A DNA stretch of 64,000 nucleotides, taken from the NCBI GenBank assembly GCA_045534635.1, contig JAZSKB010000051.1, forward strand, positions 16,101-80,100, in the 5' to 3' direction. The translations under genes and the position numbers were made by a program. The notes under the pieces were generated by a model. It was not told the origin of the DNA. It ran no database searches and saw only the letters and a program-made list of their open reading frames with translations. Positions 51,524 through 61,490 of this stretch are shown in pieces; the stretch's first letter is position 1; each line of letters begins with the position of its first letter. This stretch comes from UBA1205 sp045534635. Lineage in GTDB: Bacteria; Bacteroidota; Bacteroidia; Bacteroidales; WCHB1-69.

Positions 51524-53743
51524 ATGAAAAGCATGTCAAATAAAAATAAAAGTATTCAAAATTTGTGCAAAAATATTATAATTTTTGCAATATTGTGTTG
51601 TAGTAGTATTTTAAATGCTCAAACTATTTCTTTGGAAGATTATCCCAAATCTGTAAAAAAATTAATAAAAAAAGGAGATAAAATATTAACGGCTCATTCT
51701 CCTCATCATCGTGAATATTACATTGCTTTCGATTTGTATGCTCAAGCATATAGTAAAGCTCCTTCTTCTATTGCTGTTCAATATCGATATGCTATTTGTA
51801 ATTTAAAATTAAAAGATAATACCCATTTTATTGAAAGTTTAGACATTTTAAACAATATTGTTAAAAACTATCCAGAAATAAGTACCGATATATGGTATCA
51901 TTTAGGTATTGCATATAGAGAAAAATGGTTACTTGATAGTAAAAGAAATTTGTATTCTGTTCAAAAAAATGCATTAGATTCTGCAATAATTTATTTCAAA
52001 AAACAAATTACAACTAATGCAAATGCTGTTTATTCTCAAAAAGCACAACGGGCTATTGAAGAATGTGAATATGCACTTGCTTCATTGAAAATATTTAACA
52101 ATAATTTTATTCAACCTTTTGACAAACTTAATTCTGAATACGATGATTTTAATCCTCAATATAGAATTGAAGATAGTGTTTGGATATTTTCTACATTACG
52201 ACCAAAAAATGCTTCTATAAAATATGGGTTAGGAAGTTCTTACGGATATAGTGTTTCTGATTCTACAATAACTTCTATCAACAATTTTGAGGTTGCTCTA
52301 ATTACATCTATTCACCCTAATGGTGATGGTTTTTTAACTTGTTTCGACGGAAATATCTACGAATACAACAAAAATATTAAAGGCAGAACACGTATTGAAA
52401 AACCTATTAATGTTATCAATAGTAAACAATTCAATGAAATTAATGCTACTTACGCAGATGACGGTAATACCATTTATTTTTCAACCAATTGTCCTGATGG
52501 TTATTACAGTAATAATGACAAATCTACCAATAACAATAATTACAATATTTACAAAATTACGCGTACACTAACTAAAGGAAAAAAAGAAAACAAACCAATG
52601 AAAGAACATTGGAGTTCTCCTGAAAAATTATCCTCAAATATCAATACTCCTTACGATGAATCTATGTTTGTTCAATGCAAAGATAGCAACAATGTTCCTA
52701 TTTATTATTTAATATCAAATGGTCATCAATCTTTTGGAGGATTGGATGTCTTTTTGGTAAAAACCGATAATGAATCTTATTCTGAACCAATTAATATGAA
52801 TTATCCTATCAATACTCCAGGACAAGAAGGAGCTTTTGCTATAAATCCTACTAATGCTGAATTGTTGTTATCTTCTGACCGTCTTACAAGTATTGGTGGG
52901 TTGGACATATACAAAGTTGTAGCGGGAACATCTATAGAAAATCTTCCTTTGATTAATTACAATTTTGAATTATTTGATAATAACGATGAAACTATAATTG
53001 CCCAAGATAAAAAGGAACATTTGTATTTATCGAATGCTCCTACTGAAACTATTGATACTAATGGTGCTCGCGGTGGTACTGTCGCTATGATTAAAGTTGT
53101 TGACGAAGATGGTAATGCTATCAAAGCATCAAATATTAATGCTGATATTTATCCTATTGGTCAAGAATATTCCGCTGACAATAAAATATCTTCTATTTCT
53201 GGAGCAACCAACGAATTTGGTGAATTATTATTAGTATTACCTGAATTATCTCATATTTGTCTAACTAATTCTAAACAAGGATTTACTAATTTCAACGATA
53301 CTTTATCCGCATTAGAAGGGTATCATGAAATATATAAAACAATTGTTATCAAAAAAGATAATTTAGAAGAAAAAGAAAAAGTAAAAGAAAACAAAGATAC
53401 ACTTGAAAATATTCAAATCAAGGATATTTATTTCGATTACGATAAATTTACTTTAAGAGATGCTTCTTTAGTTGAATTGAACAAAATATTGCAAATAGTA
53501 AAAAAACATTCTAATACGACAATTGAAATAATGGGTCACACAGATAGCAATGGTACAGATGAATATAACCAAACTCTTTCTTTGAATCGTGCAAAAGTTG
53601 TTTTCAATTGGTTTATAAAACATGGCATAAATAAGTCTCGTATGAGCTATCAAGGATATAGTTTCCATAAACCTGTTTCTACCAACGATACTGATGAAGG
53701 TCGTCAATTAAATCGTAGAACAGAAATAAAGATTAAAAAGTAA
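51524..53743 (+). CDS. PorE-like OmpA-family protein (TPR, PD40 propeller, CRD, OmpA)
   Basis: 739 residues. An N-terminal signal (about 12-32, ending SSILNAQ) is followed by TPR-like helices (about 50-190). A PD40/WD40-like beta-propeller follows (about 200-480; TYADDGNTIYFSTNCPDGYY, LLLSSDRLTSIGGLDIYKV), then a carboxypeptidase-regulatory-like domain (about 525-600) and a peptidoglycan-binding OmpA domain (about 629-739; IYFDYDKFTLRD, MGHTDSNGTDEYNQTLSLNR). This domain order is that of T9SS PorE (PG1058), which ties the secretion machine to peptidoglycan. PorE is a lipoprotein, whereas here the signal looks like a type I site despite nearby cysteines, so a related OmpA paralogue is possible. 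Confidence 0.78.
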   Translation: MKSMSNKNKSIQNLCKNIIIFAILCCSSILNAQTISLEDYPKSVKKLIKKGDKILTAHSPHHREYYIAFDLYAQAYSKAPSSIAVQYRYAICNLKLKDNTHFIESLDILNNIVKNYPEISTDIWYHLGIAYREKWLLDSKRNLYSVQKNALDSAIIYFKKQITTNANAVYSQKAQRAIEECEYALASLKIFNNNFIQPFDKLNSEYDDFNPQYRIEDSVWIFSTLRPKNASIKYGLGSSYGYSVSDSTITSINNFEVALITSIHPNGDGFLTCFDGNIYEYNKNIKGRTRIEKPINVINSKQFNEINATYADDGNTIYFSTNCPDGYYSNNDKSTNNNNYNIYKITRTLTKGKKENKPMKEHWSSPEKLSSNINTPYDESMFVQCKDSNNVPIYYLISNGHQSFGGLDVFLVKTDNESYSEPINMNYPINTPGQEGAFAINPTNAELLLSSDRLTSIGGLDIYKVVAGTSIENLPLINYNFELFDNNDETIIAQDKKEHLYLSNAPTETIDTNGARGGTVAMIKVVDEDGNAIKASNINADIYPIGQEYSADNKISSISGATNEFGELLLVLPELSHICLTNSKQGFTNFNDTLSALEGYHEIYKTIVIKKDNLEEKEKVKENKDTLENIQIKDIYFDYDKFTLRDASLVELNKILQIVKKHSNTTIEIMGHTDSNGTDEYNQTLSLNRAKVVFNWFIKHGINKSRMSYQGYSFHKPVSTNDTDEGRQLNRRTEIKIKK

Positions 53744-53778
53744 AATATACAATTAATTCTGATTTTAAATGTAAATGG

Positions 53779-53812
53779 AAGCGTTGCTATGTATGTAGCA
53801 ACGCTTTTTTTT
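53779..53812 (+). terminator. strong intrinsic terminator after the PorE-like gene
   Basis: AAGCGTTGCTA (53779-53789) and TAGCAACGCTT (53796-53806) form a perfect 11-bp stem with a 6-nt loop, followed by a T run. Confidence 0.92.
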
Positions 53813-53898
53813 ATTTCGCCAACAAGTTATACATTCCGTTTTGTAGATTATAATTGAAAATTGGTGGCTTGTAATAACGTGCGTTGATTTGCATAATT

Positions 53899-54357
53899 TT
53901 AATAAAGGTTTCTGTTTTCATCTATTTGTTGTTTTTGTATTTTCTTATATTTGTACCATGAAATTGATAAAAACAAAAGAGTTAATAATACATCACATAA
54001 CGATATGTAAATTAAATAATTTGAATATTTATAATCTGTTGATGTACTTTTTGCTATATAACGTGTTATAATGCTATGATACATATAAGGTTCTATCACC
54101 TTTACGCAAATTATGAAAATAAAATAAATGACTTTTAATTTTGGAAATCTTTCACTTTTGTAAAAAATAAAAGCAAAGACTACGATTAATGCAAATAATA
54201 TTATAGGGATTATTAATAGATTTAATTCAAATAAGAAAAAAACAGCTTCTATCATTCTATAAATAATTCCATATAAAGAAGCAATCAAGAAATAAAATAA
54301 AATACCATAACAAATGCCAAAATAAATGTTATTATTATTTTTATTGAATGTTGTCAT
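53899..54357 (-). CDS. small polytopic membrane protein, unknown function
   Basis: 152 residues with four hydrophobic spans (about 11-31, 41-66, 75-93 and 118-138) and charged ends. Very AT-rich and composed mostly of Ile, Leu, Phe and Tyr. The start codon overlaps the stop of the 54354-54614 frame (ATGA), so the two are translationally coupled. Size and pairing resemble immunity partners of toxins, but I see no family motif. Alternatively an ordinary accessory membrane protein. Confidence 0.6.
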   Translation of the reverse strand: MTTFNKNNNNIYFGICYGILFYFLIASLYGIIYRMIEAVFFLFELNLLIIPIILFALIVVFAFIFYKSERFPKLKVIYFIFIICVKVIEPYMYHSIITRYIAKSTSTDYKYSNYLIYISLCDVLLTLLFLSISWYKYKKIQKQQIDENRNLY

Positions 54358-54614
54358 CTTTTTATATTTAATTTAATTATTGGTTCATTGTTTTTAAAAC
54401 TACTTTGAGGATTCATCGCATTTATATATTCTTGTCTTTTGTCAAAATTTCCTTCAACTTTACCAGCAAGCCACCTCTTATAAACTTCCATATCTCTACC
54501 TCCAGATTTACTTATATCATCCTCAAAACAATACACTATAAAACAGCCATTAACACTACTGTTTATCAGGTAGTTACAAGTGGTTTTTTGGGTATGTTTT
54601 TTATAAACTGTCAT
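54354..54614 (-). CDS. small protein of unknown function, possibly the 3' remnant of a larger gene
   Basis: 86 residues, no signal peptide. The N-terminal 28 residues look random, whereas the rest (YCFEDDISKSGGRDMEVYKR, then KRQEYINAMNPQSSFKNN) has normal charged composition and ends with a basic tail. It overlaps the membrane protein gene by 4 bp, which is typical of real pairs. It could be the surviving C-terminal tip of a longer protein whose front has been deleted. The 227-bp gap to 54842 contains only the promoter of the next gene. Confidence 0.45.
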   Translation of the reverse strand: MTVYKKHTQKTTCNYLINSSVNGCFIVYCFEDDISKSGGRDMEVYKRWLAGKVEGNFDKRQEYINAMNPQSSFKNNEPIIKLNIKR

Positions 54615-54801
54615 TTTTTAGCATATTGTTATTATTCAACGTTTTATCCACAACAAATATTGTTCCCAAATGGTCAATTTTTGATAAAAAAGTGAAAAAA
54701 TTTTTTTGTGAAATTTAAAACTTTTCTAAATTTCTTCAATATACTGATTTACAGCAAGAAAAGTTTGTGTTGATTTTTTTAGGTATTTTCATAATTTTTT
54801 G

Positions 54802-54809
54802 TAATTTTG
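54802..54809 (+). promoter_or_regulatory. -7 promoter element of the aldo/keto reductase gene
   Basis: TAATTTTG, 32 bp upstream of the start codon. Confidence 0.65.
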
Positions 54810-54841
54810 CAAATTAAGATAGAATATTAAAAATAGTTGAT

Positions 54842-56260
54842 ATGGAAAATGATATAAGCAGACGAGATTTTTTAAAAAAATTAGGTTTTGGTGCCGCTGC
54901 TACTATTTTAGTTGCTAATAGTTGCGATTCGAAAAACGCTATCAATCAAGTAATTTCTGATAATGAGAATCAAAATGGAGATATGACATATCGTACTAAT
55001 CCCAACAATGGCGACAAAGTTTCTCTTTTGGGTTTTGGAATGATGCGTTTACCCGTAGAAGCAGGAGGTACTGCAAGAGAAAATCCAGATTCTCCAATAG
55101 ACCAAGAAATGGTTAATCGTCAAGTAGATTATGCAATAGAACACGGTGTAAACTATTTTGATACTGCTCCAGTTTATTGTCAAGGAAAATCAGAATATAG
55201 CACAGGTATCGCACTTTCTCGCCACAAACGCAATTCTTATTATATTGCTACAAAATTATCTAATTTCAATCCATCAACTTGGAGTGAATCTGCTTCAAAA
55301 GAAATTTTTGAAAACTCACTTAAATATTTACAAACCAATTATATAGACTATCTTCTTTTACATGGAATCGGAATGGGTGCCGAAAACAAAAGTGCGTTAG
55401 AGGCATTTAATGAACGTTTTATAAACAATGGTATCCTTGATTGGTTAGTAAAACAGAAAGAAAATGGACGTATTCGCAATCTTGGTTTTTCTTATCATGG
55501 TGATATTAAAATATTTGATATGCTTTTACAATGGCACGATGAAGGTAAATATCACTGGGATTTTGTACAAATAGAATTGAATTATTTAGATTGGAATTAT
55601 GCCAACGAAATAAATGAAAGAAATACAGATGCCGTTTATTTGTACAATGAATTACAAAAACGAGGAATTCCATCAGTAATTATGGAACCTCTTTTGGGTG
55701 GACGTTTAGCAAATTTACCAGATTTTATTGTTAAACAAATGAAAGAAAAAGATTTAAATGCTTCTGTTGCAAGTTGGGCTTTTCGATATGCGGGAACGCC
55801 AGAAGGAGTTTTAACAGTCTTAAGTGGAATGACTTACATGGAACATTTAAAAGAAAATATTGCTACCTATTCTCCATTACGTCCTATTTCTGAAGAAGAA
55901 AATAAATTTTTGATGCTTGTTGCAAAAGATATTTACAATTTAAAAAATATTCCTTGTACTGCTTGCAATTATTGTATGCCTTGTCCTTACGGAATAAATA
56001 TTCCTGCAATTTTTACACATTACAACAAATGTATCAATGAAGGTATTGTTTCTAAAGTAGAAGAATCAAATTCTGAATATAAAAAGGCACGACGAGCATT
56101 TTTGATAGGATACAACCGAAATGTTCCTAAATTACGACAAGCAAATCATTGTATTGGTTGTAATCAATGTGTATCTCATTGTCCTCAACGTATTGATATT
56201 CCAAAAGATTTACATCGTATTGATGATTTTGTTGAAAATTTAAAGCAAAATAACATTTAA
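54842..56260 (+). CDS. Tat-exported aldo/keto reductase with C-terminal ferredoxin-like domain
   Basis: 472 residues. A twin-arginine signal (ISRRDFLKKLGFGAAATIL) ends with a possible lipobox (VANSC, Cys28). The AKR barrel has NYFDTAPVYCQGKSEYSTG (active-site Asp and Tyr), the lysine in YIATKLSNFNP and the histidine in DYLLLHGIGMG. The C-terminal region carries two clustered cysteine motifs, CTACNYCMPCPYGINIP and CIGCNQCVSHCPQRIDIP, ligands for [4Fe-4S] clusters. Folding inside before Tat export fits an Fe-S redox enzyme acting in the periplasm. The substrate is unknown. Monocistronic, convergent with the AddA-like gene. Confidence 0.88.
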   Translation: MENDISRRDFLKKLGFGAAATILVANSCDSKNAINQVISDNENQNGDMTYRTNPNNGDKVSLLGFGMMRLPVEAGGTARENPDSPIDQEMVNRQVDYAIEHGVNYFDTAPVYCQGKSEYSTGIALSRHKRNSYYIATKLSNFNPSTWSESASKEIFENSLKYLQTNYIDYLLLHGIGMGAENKSALEAFNERFINNGILDWLVKQKENGRIRNLGFSYHGDIKIFDMLLQWHDEGKYHWDFVQIELNYLDWNYANEINERNTDAVYLYNELQKRGIPSVIMEPLLGGRLANLPDFIVKQMKEKDLNASVASWAFRYAGTPEGVLTVLSGMTYMEHLKENIATYSPLRPISEEENKFLMLVAKDIYNLKNIPCTACNYCMPCPYGINIPAIFTHYNKCINEGIVSKVEESNSEYKKARRAFLIGYNRNVPKLRQANHCIGCNQCVSHCPQRIDIPKDLHRIDDFVENLKQNNI

Positions 56261-56272
56261 TTTCTCTATATC

Positions 56273-59200
56273 TTACTCAATATAAATTATTTGCGTTTTC
56301 CTTACTTTGTATCCCATTTTTTCTACAATAGTAGCATAATTATCTATTTGTTCTTGATGTTCTTTTTTAGGCAATCCTGTTTTATAATCTACAATATCTG
56401 CATATTTTCCATTAATAATAAGTTTGTCTAAACGAAGTACATTATTGTTTGCTTGCCATATTTCTACTTCATTTTTTATAATACAATTTTCTGTTCCAAA
56501 TAACAAATCGGAATATTGTCCACAACAAACTTGCTCAATAGCAGAAAGCATTTTTTCTTTTTCTTCTGCCGATAACTGTACATCTTTTTCTATTCTTTTT
56601 TCAACTTTCTGAATGTCTTCTCTATGAACAATTTGTGATAAATAATTATGAACTTTTATTCCCCAAAGTGTTTCTTGTTCAATATTTACAGCATTTTTTC
56701 CGTTTGTACTAAATTGAGCCAATATCGGAACAGATTGAATATTTTCTAATTGTTGATTTTGATTTTCTTCTCTTTCTTCTCCCGCTTGATTTTGATTGCC
56801 ATAGAAATAACAATTTATTTGTTCATTATCTTTATCTGAAACAGATTCTGAATTCAATCTGTTTTTAAAAAAATTAACTAATTTGTCGTCTTCTTTTTCA
56901 GGTTTTTTTATCAAAAAAAGCCAATCTTCTGCTCTTGTAAATACAACATAATCAACATTTTTATTGTCCATTTCGCTCAAAATTTGCTCTTGAGCATAAT
57001 TTTCTGCAAAAAAACTATTGTTTAGCTCTTTTTTATATTTAATGTATGCAGATTCTATTGATAAATTCATTTCTTGAGAAACATCTACCCAATCCTTTTT
57101 TGATTGTGTTTTTTCTTTATAAATAGGATAAATAACAACAGGAAATTCTAAACCTTTTGATTTATGTGTTGTTATAATTGTTACCGCATTTATATTTTCT
57201 GGATTCGATATTGTTGGTTTTTTTTGGTCAAAATATTTAAAGAAATAACTCTGTGGATATTGATTTTGATTGTTAAATTCCAATACAAAATTGAGCAAAG
57301 AAAGTAAATACGGATTTTGAGACTCTTCTTTGAAAAATATTCTTAATATCATTTCTATTTGTTCATAAAGATTACATCTTGAAATATCTTCAATTTTAAA
57401 ATCTTCATAATATTGTGACAATATTTGTTTCAAAATTTGTTGTAAATATGCGTTCTGCAATTTATTATTTCTCAAATCTTTAACGGACAATAGGGTTTGT
57501 AAATTCAATTTTTCATGTCTTTGTGTTAAAAAAGTTAATATTTTCAACAATGATAGCATATTGTTTTCGTTTTCAATATATTGCAATAGTGCCAACACAA
57601 ATTGGATATTTTCATTTTTAGACAACAACAACGCTTCTGCCGAAGTCGTCGGAATATCATTTTGAATCAAATGCTGAATAATTTCTTGACCATATTTTTT
57701 TTTACGAACGATTATCGCAATATCTTTGTATTGATAACCAAGAGATTGAACATATTTTATTTTTGACAAAACGACTTTATTATATGTCTGATTATCAGCA
57801 TCTTTTTCTATTGTTGTTAAAGAAACACAACCGCCATCATTTTTACTATCTTGTATTGCATTTTTGTAAATTTTTCCAATCAAACCTTCTTCTTCTTTCA
57901 AATGGTCAAAATACAAATTGTTAAAATCAACAATATACTTTTTTGAACGATAATTTGTTGTTAAAGGAATCTTTTTTATGTCTTGATTTTCAGAAATTTC
58001 CAACATTTGTTGAACATCTCCATTTCGAAAACGATAAATTGCTTGTTTTTCATCTCCAAAAATAAAAACTTTTCCTGCTATTCCTGTTTTTACTTCCGAA
58101 GAAATAATATCATTTACAAATGGTTTTAATATCTCCCATTGCATTCGGGAAGTGTCTTGAAATTCATCAATAAATAAAAAAGCATATCGAAGGCTTATTT
58201 TTTCATAAATAAAAGCAATTGGTTCTTGAGAAACTATTTCGTGTAATTTCATTGCGATTTCACTCAAATGAAGTGTTTGTTCTTTGTTTTTTAATTCTTC
58301 TTGAATTATTTTCATTTGCTGAAACAACGCCACAGAATACAAATTTTGTTTTATTGCCTTGTATGATACCCAATATTTATGTGCTTCTTTGAGTTGAAAA
58401 GAACTATTTTTTATATTTTCTTTTAAACTATCAATAATTGCTTCTTTAGGCGATTCTTTTTTATATTTTTCTTCATCTGTACTTTCTTGAATTTTTTGAA
58501 TGGTATCAAAGTCTATTTTTTCTTCATTTTCAACTTTTTTATACCAATTCCAAAGACTTCCTCTATTAAAATTTTCTTTTTTTAAGCCATTTTCTTCAAA
58601 AATTGCCAACATGTTTTGAGCAATTTTCTTTATTTGGTTGCAATATTTTTGTTCTTCTTCTTCTATTTTTTTTATTAAAGATTCAAATTCTTCTAAATCA
58701 AGATTTTTTAATTTCTCTAAATGTTCTTTTGCTTTTTCAGAAAAAATTTCTTTACCATTATCTGTCAAAACTTCTTTAATTTTCCACGAACGTTCTTCGT
58801 CCATTTTTGAATAAACAAATTTTAACAAAAACTCGGTTATTGTTTTATCTTGGTTTTGACCGACTTTCGATAATAAAATATCAATAATATTGTCCATCAT
58901 TACAGAATCGTCTAGTTCCATTTGTGAATCAATAGGAATATTCAATTCTGTGGCAAATCCTTTTGCAATAAGAGAAAAAAAACTATCTATGGTATAAACA
59001 GAAAAATTATTGTAATCGTGATGTATTTGCTCCAAAATTATTTGCGAACGTTTTTGAAGTTCTTCTTTTCCATACTTTTGAGAAAAGTAATTAAACAAAT
59101 CCGTGTTTTTGCCTTCTGCTAATTCTTTCAAAAAGAACAAAATTCGACTTTTCATTTCACCAACAGCCTTTTTGGTAAAAGTTATCGCCAAAATATTTCT

Positions 59201-59329
59201 ATATATACGTTTATCAACATATTGCAAGCATATTCGAATGTATTCTTTTGCTAAATTGTATGTTTTCCCAGAACCAGCAGATGCCTGAAAAATATTAAAA
59301 TTTTCGTTAAAATGTTGATTTTTTATCAT
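56273..59329 (-). CDS. UvrD/RecB-type helicase-nuclease (AddA-like)
   Basis: 1018 residues. Superfamily 1A motifs in order: Walker A QASAGSGKTYNLAKEYI at 14-30, Ia AITFTKKAVGEMK, Ib VYTIDSFF, DEFQDTSRMQWEIL (motif II), FGDEKQAIYRFRNGD (III), LTTNYRSK (IV), ITTHKSKGLEFPVV (V) and VFTRAEDWLFLI (VI). The last 80 residues form a RecB-family nuclease: LRLDKLIINGKYADIVDYKT holds the catalytic Asp and the D-Y-K triad. It repairs double-strand breaks by end resection. The AddB-like partner that usually accompanies it is not adjacent. It lies 2 bp after queE. Confidence 0.9.
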   Translation of the reverse strand: MIKNQHFNENFNIFQASAGSGKTYNLAKEYIRICLQYVDKRIYRNILAITFTKKAVGEMKSRILFFLKELAEGKNTDLFNYFSQKYGKEELQKRSQIILEQIHHDYNNFSVYTIDSFFSLIAKGFATELNIPIDSQMELDDSVMMDNIIDILLSKVGQNQDKTITEFLLKFVYSKMDEERSWKIKEVLTDNGKEIFSEKAKEHLEKLKNLDLEEFESLIKKIEEEEQKYCNQIKKIAQNMLAIFEENGLKKENFNRGSLWNWYKKVENEEKIDFDTIQKIQESTDEEKYKKESPKEAIIDSLKENIKNSSFQLKEAHKYWVSYKAIKQNLYSVALFQQMKIIQEELKNKEQTLHLSEIAMKLHEIVSQEPIAFIYEKISLRYAFLFIDEFQDTSRMQWEILKPFVNDIISSEVKTGIAGKVFIFGDEKQAIYRFRNGDVQQMLEISENQDIKKIPLTTNYRSKKYIVDFNNLYFDHLKEEEGLIGKIYKNAIQDSKNDGGCVSLTTIEKDADNQTYNKVVLSKIKYVQSLGYQYKDIAIIVRKKKYGQEIIQHLIQNDIPTTSAEALLLSKNENIQFVLALLQYIENENNMLSLLKILTFLTQRHEKLNLQTLLSVKDLRNNKLQNAYLQQILKQILSQYYEDFKIEDISRCNLYEQIEMILRIFFKEESQNPYLLSLLNFVLEFNNQNQYPQSYFFKYFDQKKPTISNPENINAVTIITTHKSKGLEFPVVIYPIYKEKTQSKKDWVDVSQEMNLSIESAYIKYKKELNNSFFAENYAQEQILSEMDNKNVDYVVFTRAEDWLFLIKKPEKEDDKLVNFFKNRLNSESVSDKDNEQINCYFYGNQNQAGEEREENQNQQLENIQSVPILAQFSTNGKNAVNIEQETLWGIKVHNYLSQIVHREDIQKVEKRIEKDVQLSAEEKEKMLSAIEQVCCGQYSDLLFGTENCIIKNEVEIWQANNNVLRLDKLIINGKYADIVDYKTGLPKKEHQEQIDNYATIVEKMGYKVRKTQIIYIE

Positions 59330-59331
59330 TT

Positions 59332-59958
59332 TTATGGAATGTTTAAATATTTATGACTTTGTAATGAAATTTTCCATTTTGGATTTTGTAAAATATATTC
59401 AACAATTTTTGGTGCAATATAATTTATTTTCGACCATTCAGGTTGTAAATACAATTGGCAACCAACATGAACTTTATTTGCGTTATATTCTGCCCATTGA
59501 AAATCTTCATCTGTTTCAACAATTACTTTTAATTCATTGGCTTTTAGATAAAATTCTGGACAAATATTTGTATTCTTTTTCGGAGAAAAACAAATCCAAT
59601 TCCATTCGCCACTCAATTGATGAGACCCCGATGTTTCTATGTGTGTTCTTATATGATTTTGTTTCAACAATTGACACAAATAATCTAAATTGTACAAACA
59701 AGGCTCTCCACCAGTTACAACAACAGTTTCAACATTTATTGACAAAATACGATTTACTACTTCATCAACCTCTACAAGAGGGTGAATATCTGCATTCCAT
59801 GCTTCTTTGACATCACAAAAATTACAGCCGACATCACAACCTCCTACTCGCAAAAAGTACGCTGCCTTACCTGTATGAAAACCTTCTCCTTGCAATGTAT
59901 AAAAATCTTCCATTATTGGAAGTTTTTCACCATTCATCAAATCTTTGTTATGCTTCAC
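59332..59958 (-). CDS. queE: 7-carboxy-7-deazaguanine synthase
   Basis: 208 residues. Radical-SAM enzyme that makes 7-carboxy-7-deazaguanine from carboxy-tetrahydropterin for queuosine and related modifications. EDFYTLQGEGFHTGKAAYFL leads into the cluster motif CDVGCNFC (CX3CX2C), then VVTGGEPCLYNLDYLC, the GGE-type SAM site. The length suits the short Bacteroidota form. The first seven residues may be dispensable, since ATG 59937 (MNGEKLP) also fits. Queuosine partners (queC, queD) are not nearby. Start of a two-gene operon with the AddA-like gene; TAACTTTG promoter upstream. Confidence 0.93.
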   Translation of the reverse strand: MKHNKDLMNGEKLPIMEDFYTLQGEGFHTGKAAYFLRVGGCDVGCNFCDVKEAWNADIHPLVEVDEVVNRILSINVETVVVTGGEPCLYNLDYLCQLLKQNHIRTHIETSGSHQLSGEWNWICFSPKKNTNICPEFYLKANELKVIVETDEDFQWAEYNANKVHVGCQLYLQPEWSKINYIAPKIVEYILQNPKWKISLQSHKYLNIP

Positions 59959-59975
59959 TTTAAAAATGTTTTTGG

Positions 59976-59983
59976 CAAAGTTA
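59976..59983 (-). promoter_or_regulatory. -7 promoter element of queE-addA-like operon
   Basis: TAACTTTG on the minus strand, 17 bp before the first queE start codon and 38 bp before the second. Confidence 0.65.
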
Positions 59984-60050
59984 TCACAAAAATTTGAATA
60001 TTTATTACAAGAAATGAAATTATTTTACTTTTTATTTCAAAAAAATTTTG

Positions 60051-60058
60051 TACTTTTG
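60051..60058 (+). promoter_or_regulatory. -7 promoter element of the DUF389 gene
   Basis: TACTTTTG, 51 bp upstream of the start codon. Confidence 0.6.
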
Positions 60059-60109
60059 TTTTACTAAAAATTTTCTTAAAAAATATAGTACAAAACAAAA
60101 CTTATAGAT

Positions 60110-61477
60110 ATGAATTCTTCTCAAACCAAAAGACGAAAATTTATACGTTACTGGATATTACGTTTCAAACGTTTTATCAATTTGAATATAGACCACAACG
60201 AACAAGAAACCATTAATAGAATAGAAAATGGTGTAGAAATTGGAGGTGCCAATGTTTGGATATTGGCTTTTGCTATTATTATTGCTTCTATTGGTCTTAA
60301 TGTTAATTCTACGGCTGTTATTATTGGTGCTATGCTTATTTCTCCTTTGATGGGACCTATTATGGGAATTGGGCTATCTGTTGGAATTGCTGATAATGAA
60401 TTGTTATCTCGTTCTTTGAAAAATTTTATTTCTATGGTTGTTGTTAGTTTGATTTCATCAACAGTATATTTTACTATTTCTCCTATTAGTGATGTTCAAT
60501 CTGAACTTTTGGCAAGAACTCAACCTACAATATACGATGTAATGATAGCATTTTTTGGAGGTCTCACAGGAATGGTTGCCAATAGTAGAAAAGATGAAAA
60601 AATTACCATTATTTCTGGTGTTGCTATCGCCACCGCTTTAATGCCTCCTTTGTGTACTGCTGGTTATGGTTTATCTATTGGAAATTTTTCGTATTTCTTT
60701 GGTGCTTTTTACCTATTCTTTATTAATTCTTTCTTCATTGCGTTGGCTACTGCAATGTTAACGTTATATTTGAAACTTCCTAAAAAATCTTTTCTTAATC
60801 CTATAAAAGAAAAAAAAATGAAGCAAATGATTGCTATTTTTTCTATTTTAGTTTGTGTTCCAAGTGTTTTTACAACTTTTGGTGTTATTCAAAAAGCGGC
60901 TTTCAATTCTAATGCCATTCACTTTATGAATAATTTACAAGACAAAAATTTACTTAATGGGGCTCAAATCATCAATTCTTCAAGAAATTTTAATCGTAAA
61001 GAATCGACTATCGAAATCACTTTAGTTGGAACACCTCTTTCTGATGAACAAATAAACAAATTGCAATTGCAATTGCCTGAATATAACTTGAAAAAAACAA
61101 AATTAATCATTCATCAACCATTGGATAATGATGTTTCTGTCAGTGGTTTTTTCGCCGAAGAATTATATAATAAAAATCTTGAATTGCAAGAAGAAATAAA
61201 AAAATATCAAAACGAAATTCAAAAATTAACTCAAAATTATGTTGATAATGAACAAATTGCAAGAGAATTGGCTGTTCAGTTCAATAATTTAGAATCTTTT
61301 TCTGTTGTTTCTTCTATTCAAACAAATGTTTATACTCTTGCTACAGACACTATTCCAACATTGTACGCAACTTGGATAAATTCTCCTACAGAAAATGAAA
61401 CCTCAAAATTGAAAGAATTTTTAAAAATTCGACTTAATTTGAAAAAGTTGGATATTATCAACAAAGAAAAAAATTAA
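60110..61477 (+). CDS. DUF389 membrane protein
   Basis: 455 residues. A basic N-terminus is followed by six or so membrane spans (about 47-245), with the DUF389 signature STAVIIGAMLISPLMGPIMG and VAIATALMPPLCTAGYGLS. A long C-terminal part contains a substrate-binding-like segment and a coiled coil (NKNLELQEEIKKYQNEIQKL). The family is widespread and functionally uncharacterised. It stands alone with its own promoter and converges with yraN with 13 bp between the stops. Confidence 0.85.
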   Translation: MNSSQTKRRKFIRYWILRFKRFINLNIDHNEQETINRIENGVEIGGANVWILAFAIIIASIGLNVNSTAVIIGAMLISPLMGPIMGIGLSVGIADNELLSRSLKNFISMVVVSLISSTVYFTISPISDVQSELLARTQPTIYDVMIAFFGGLTGMVANSRKDEKITIISGVAIATALMPPLCTAGYGLSIGNFSYFFGAFYLFFINSFFIALATAMLTLYLKLPKKSFLNPIKEKKMKQMIAIFSILVCVPSVFTTFGVIQKAAFNSNAIHFMNNLQDKNLLNGAQIINSSRNFNRKESTIEITLVGTPLSDEQINKLQLQLPEYNLKKTKLIIHQPLDNDVSVSGFFAEELYNKNLELQEEIKKYQNEIQKLTQNYVDNEQIARELAVQFNNLESFSVVSSIQTNVYTLATDTIPTLYATWINSPTENETSKLKEFLKIRLNLKKLDIINKEKN

Positions 61478-61490
61478 TTGATATTTGCAA

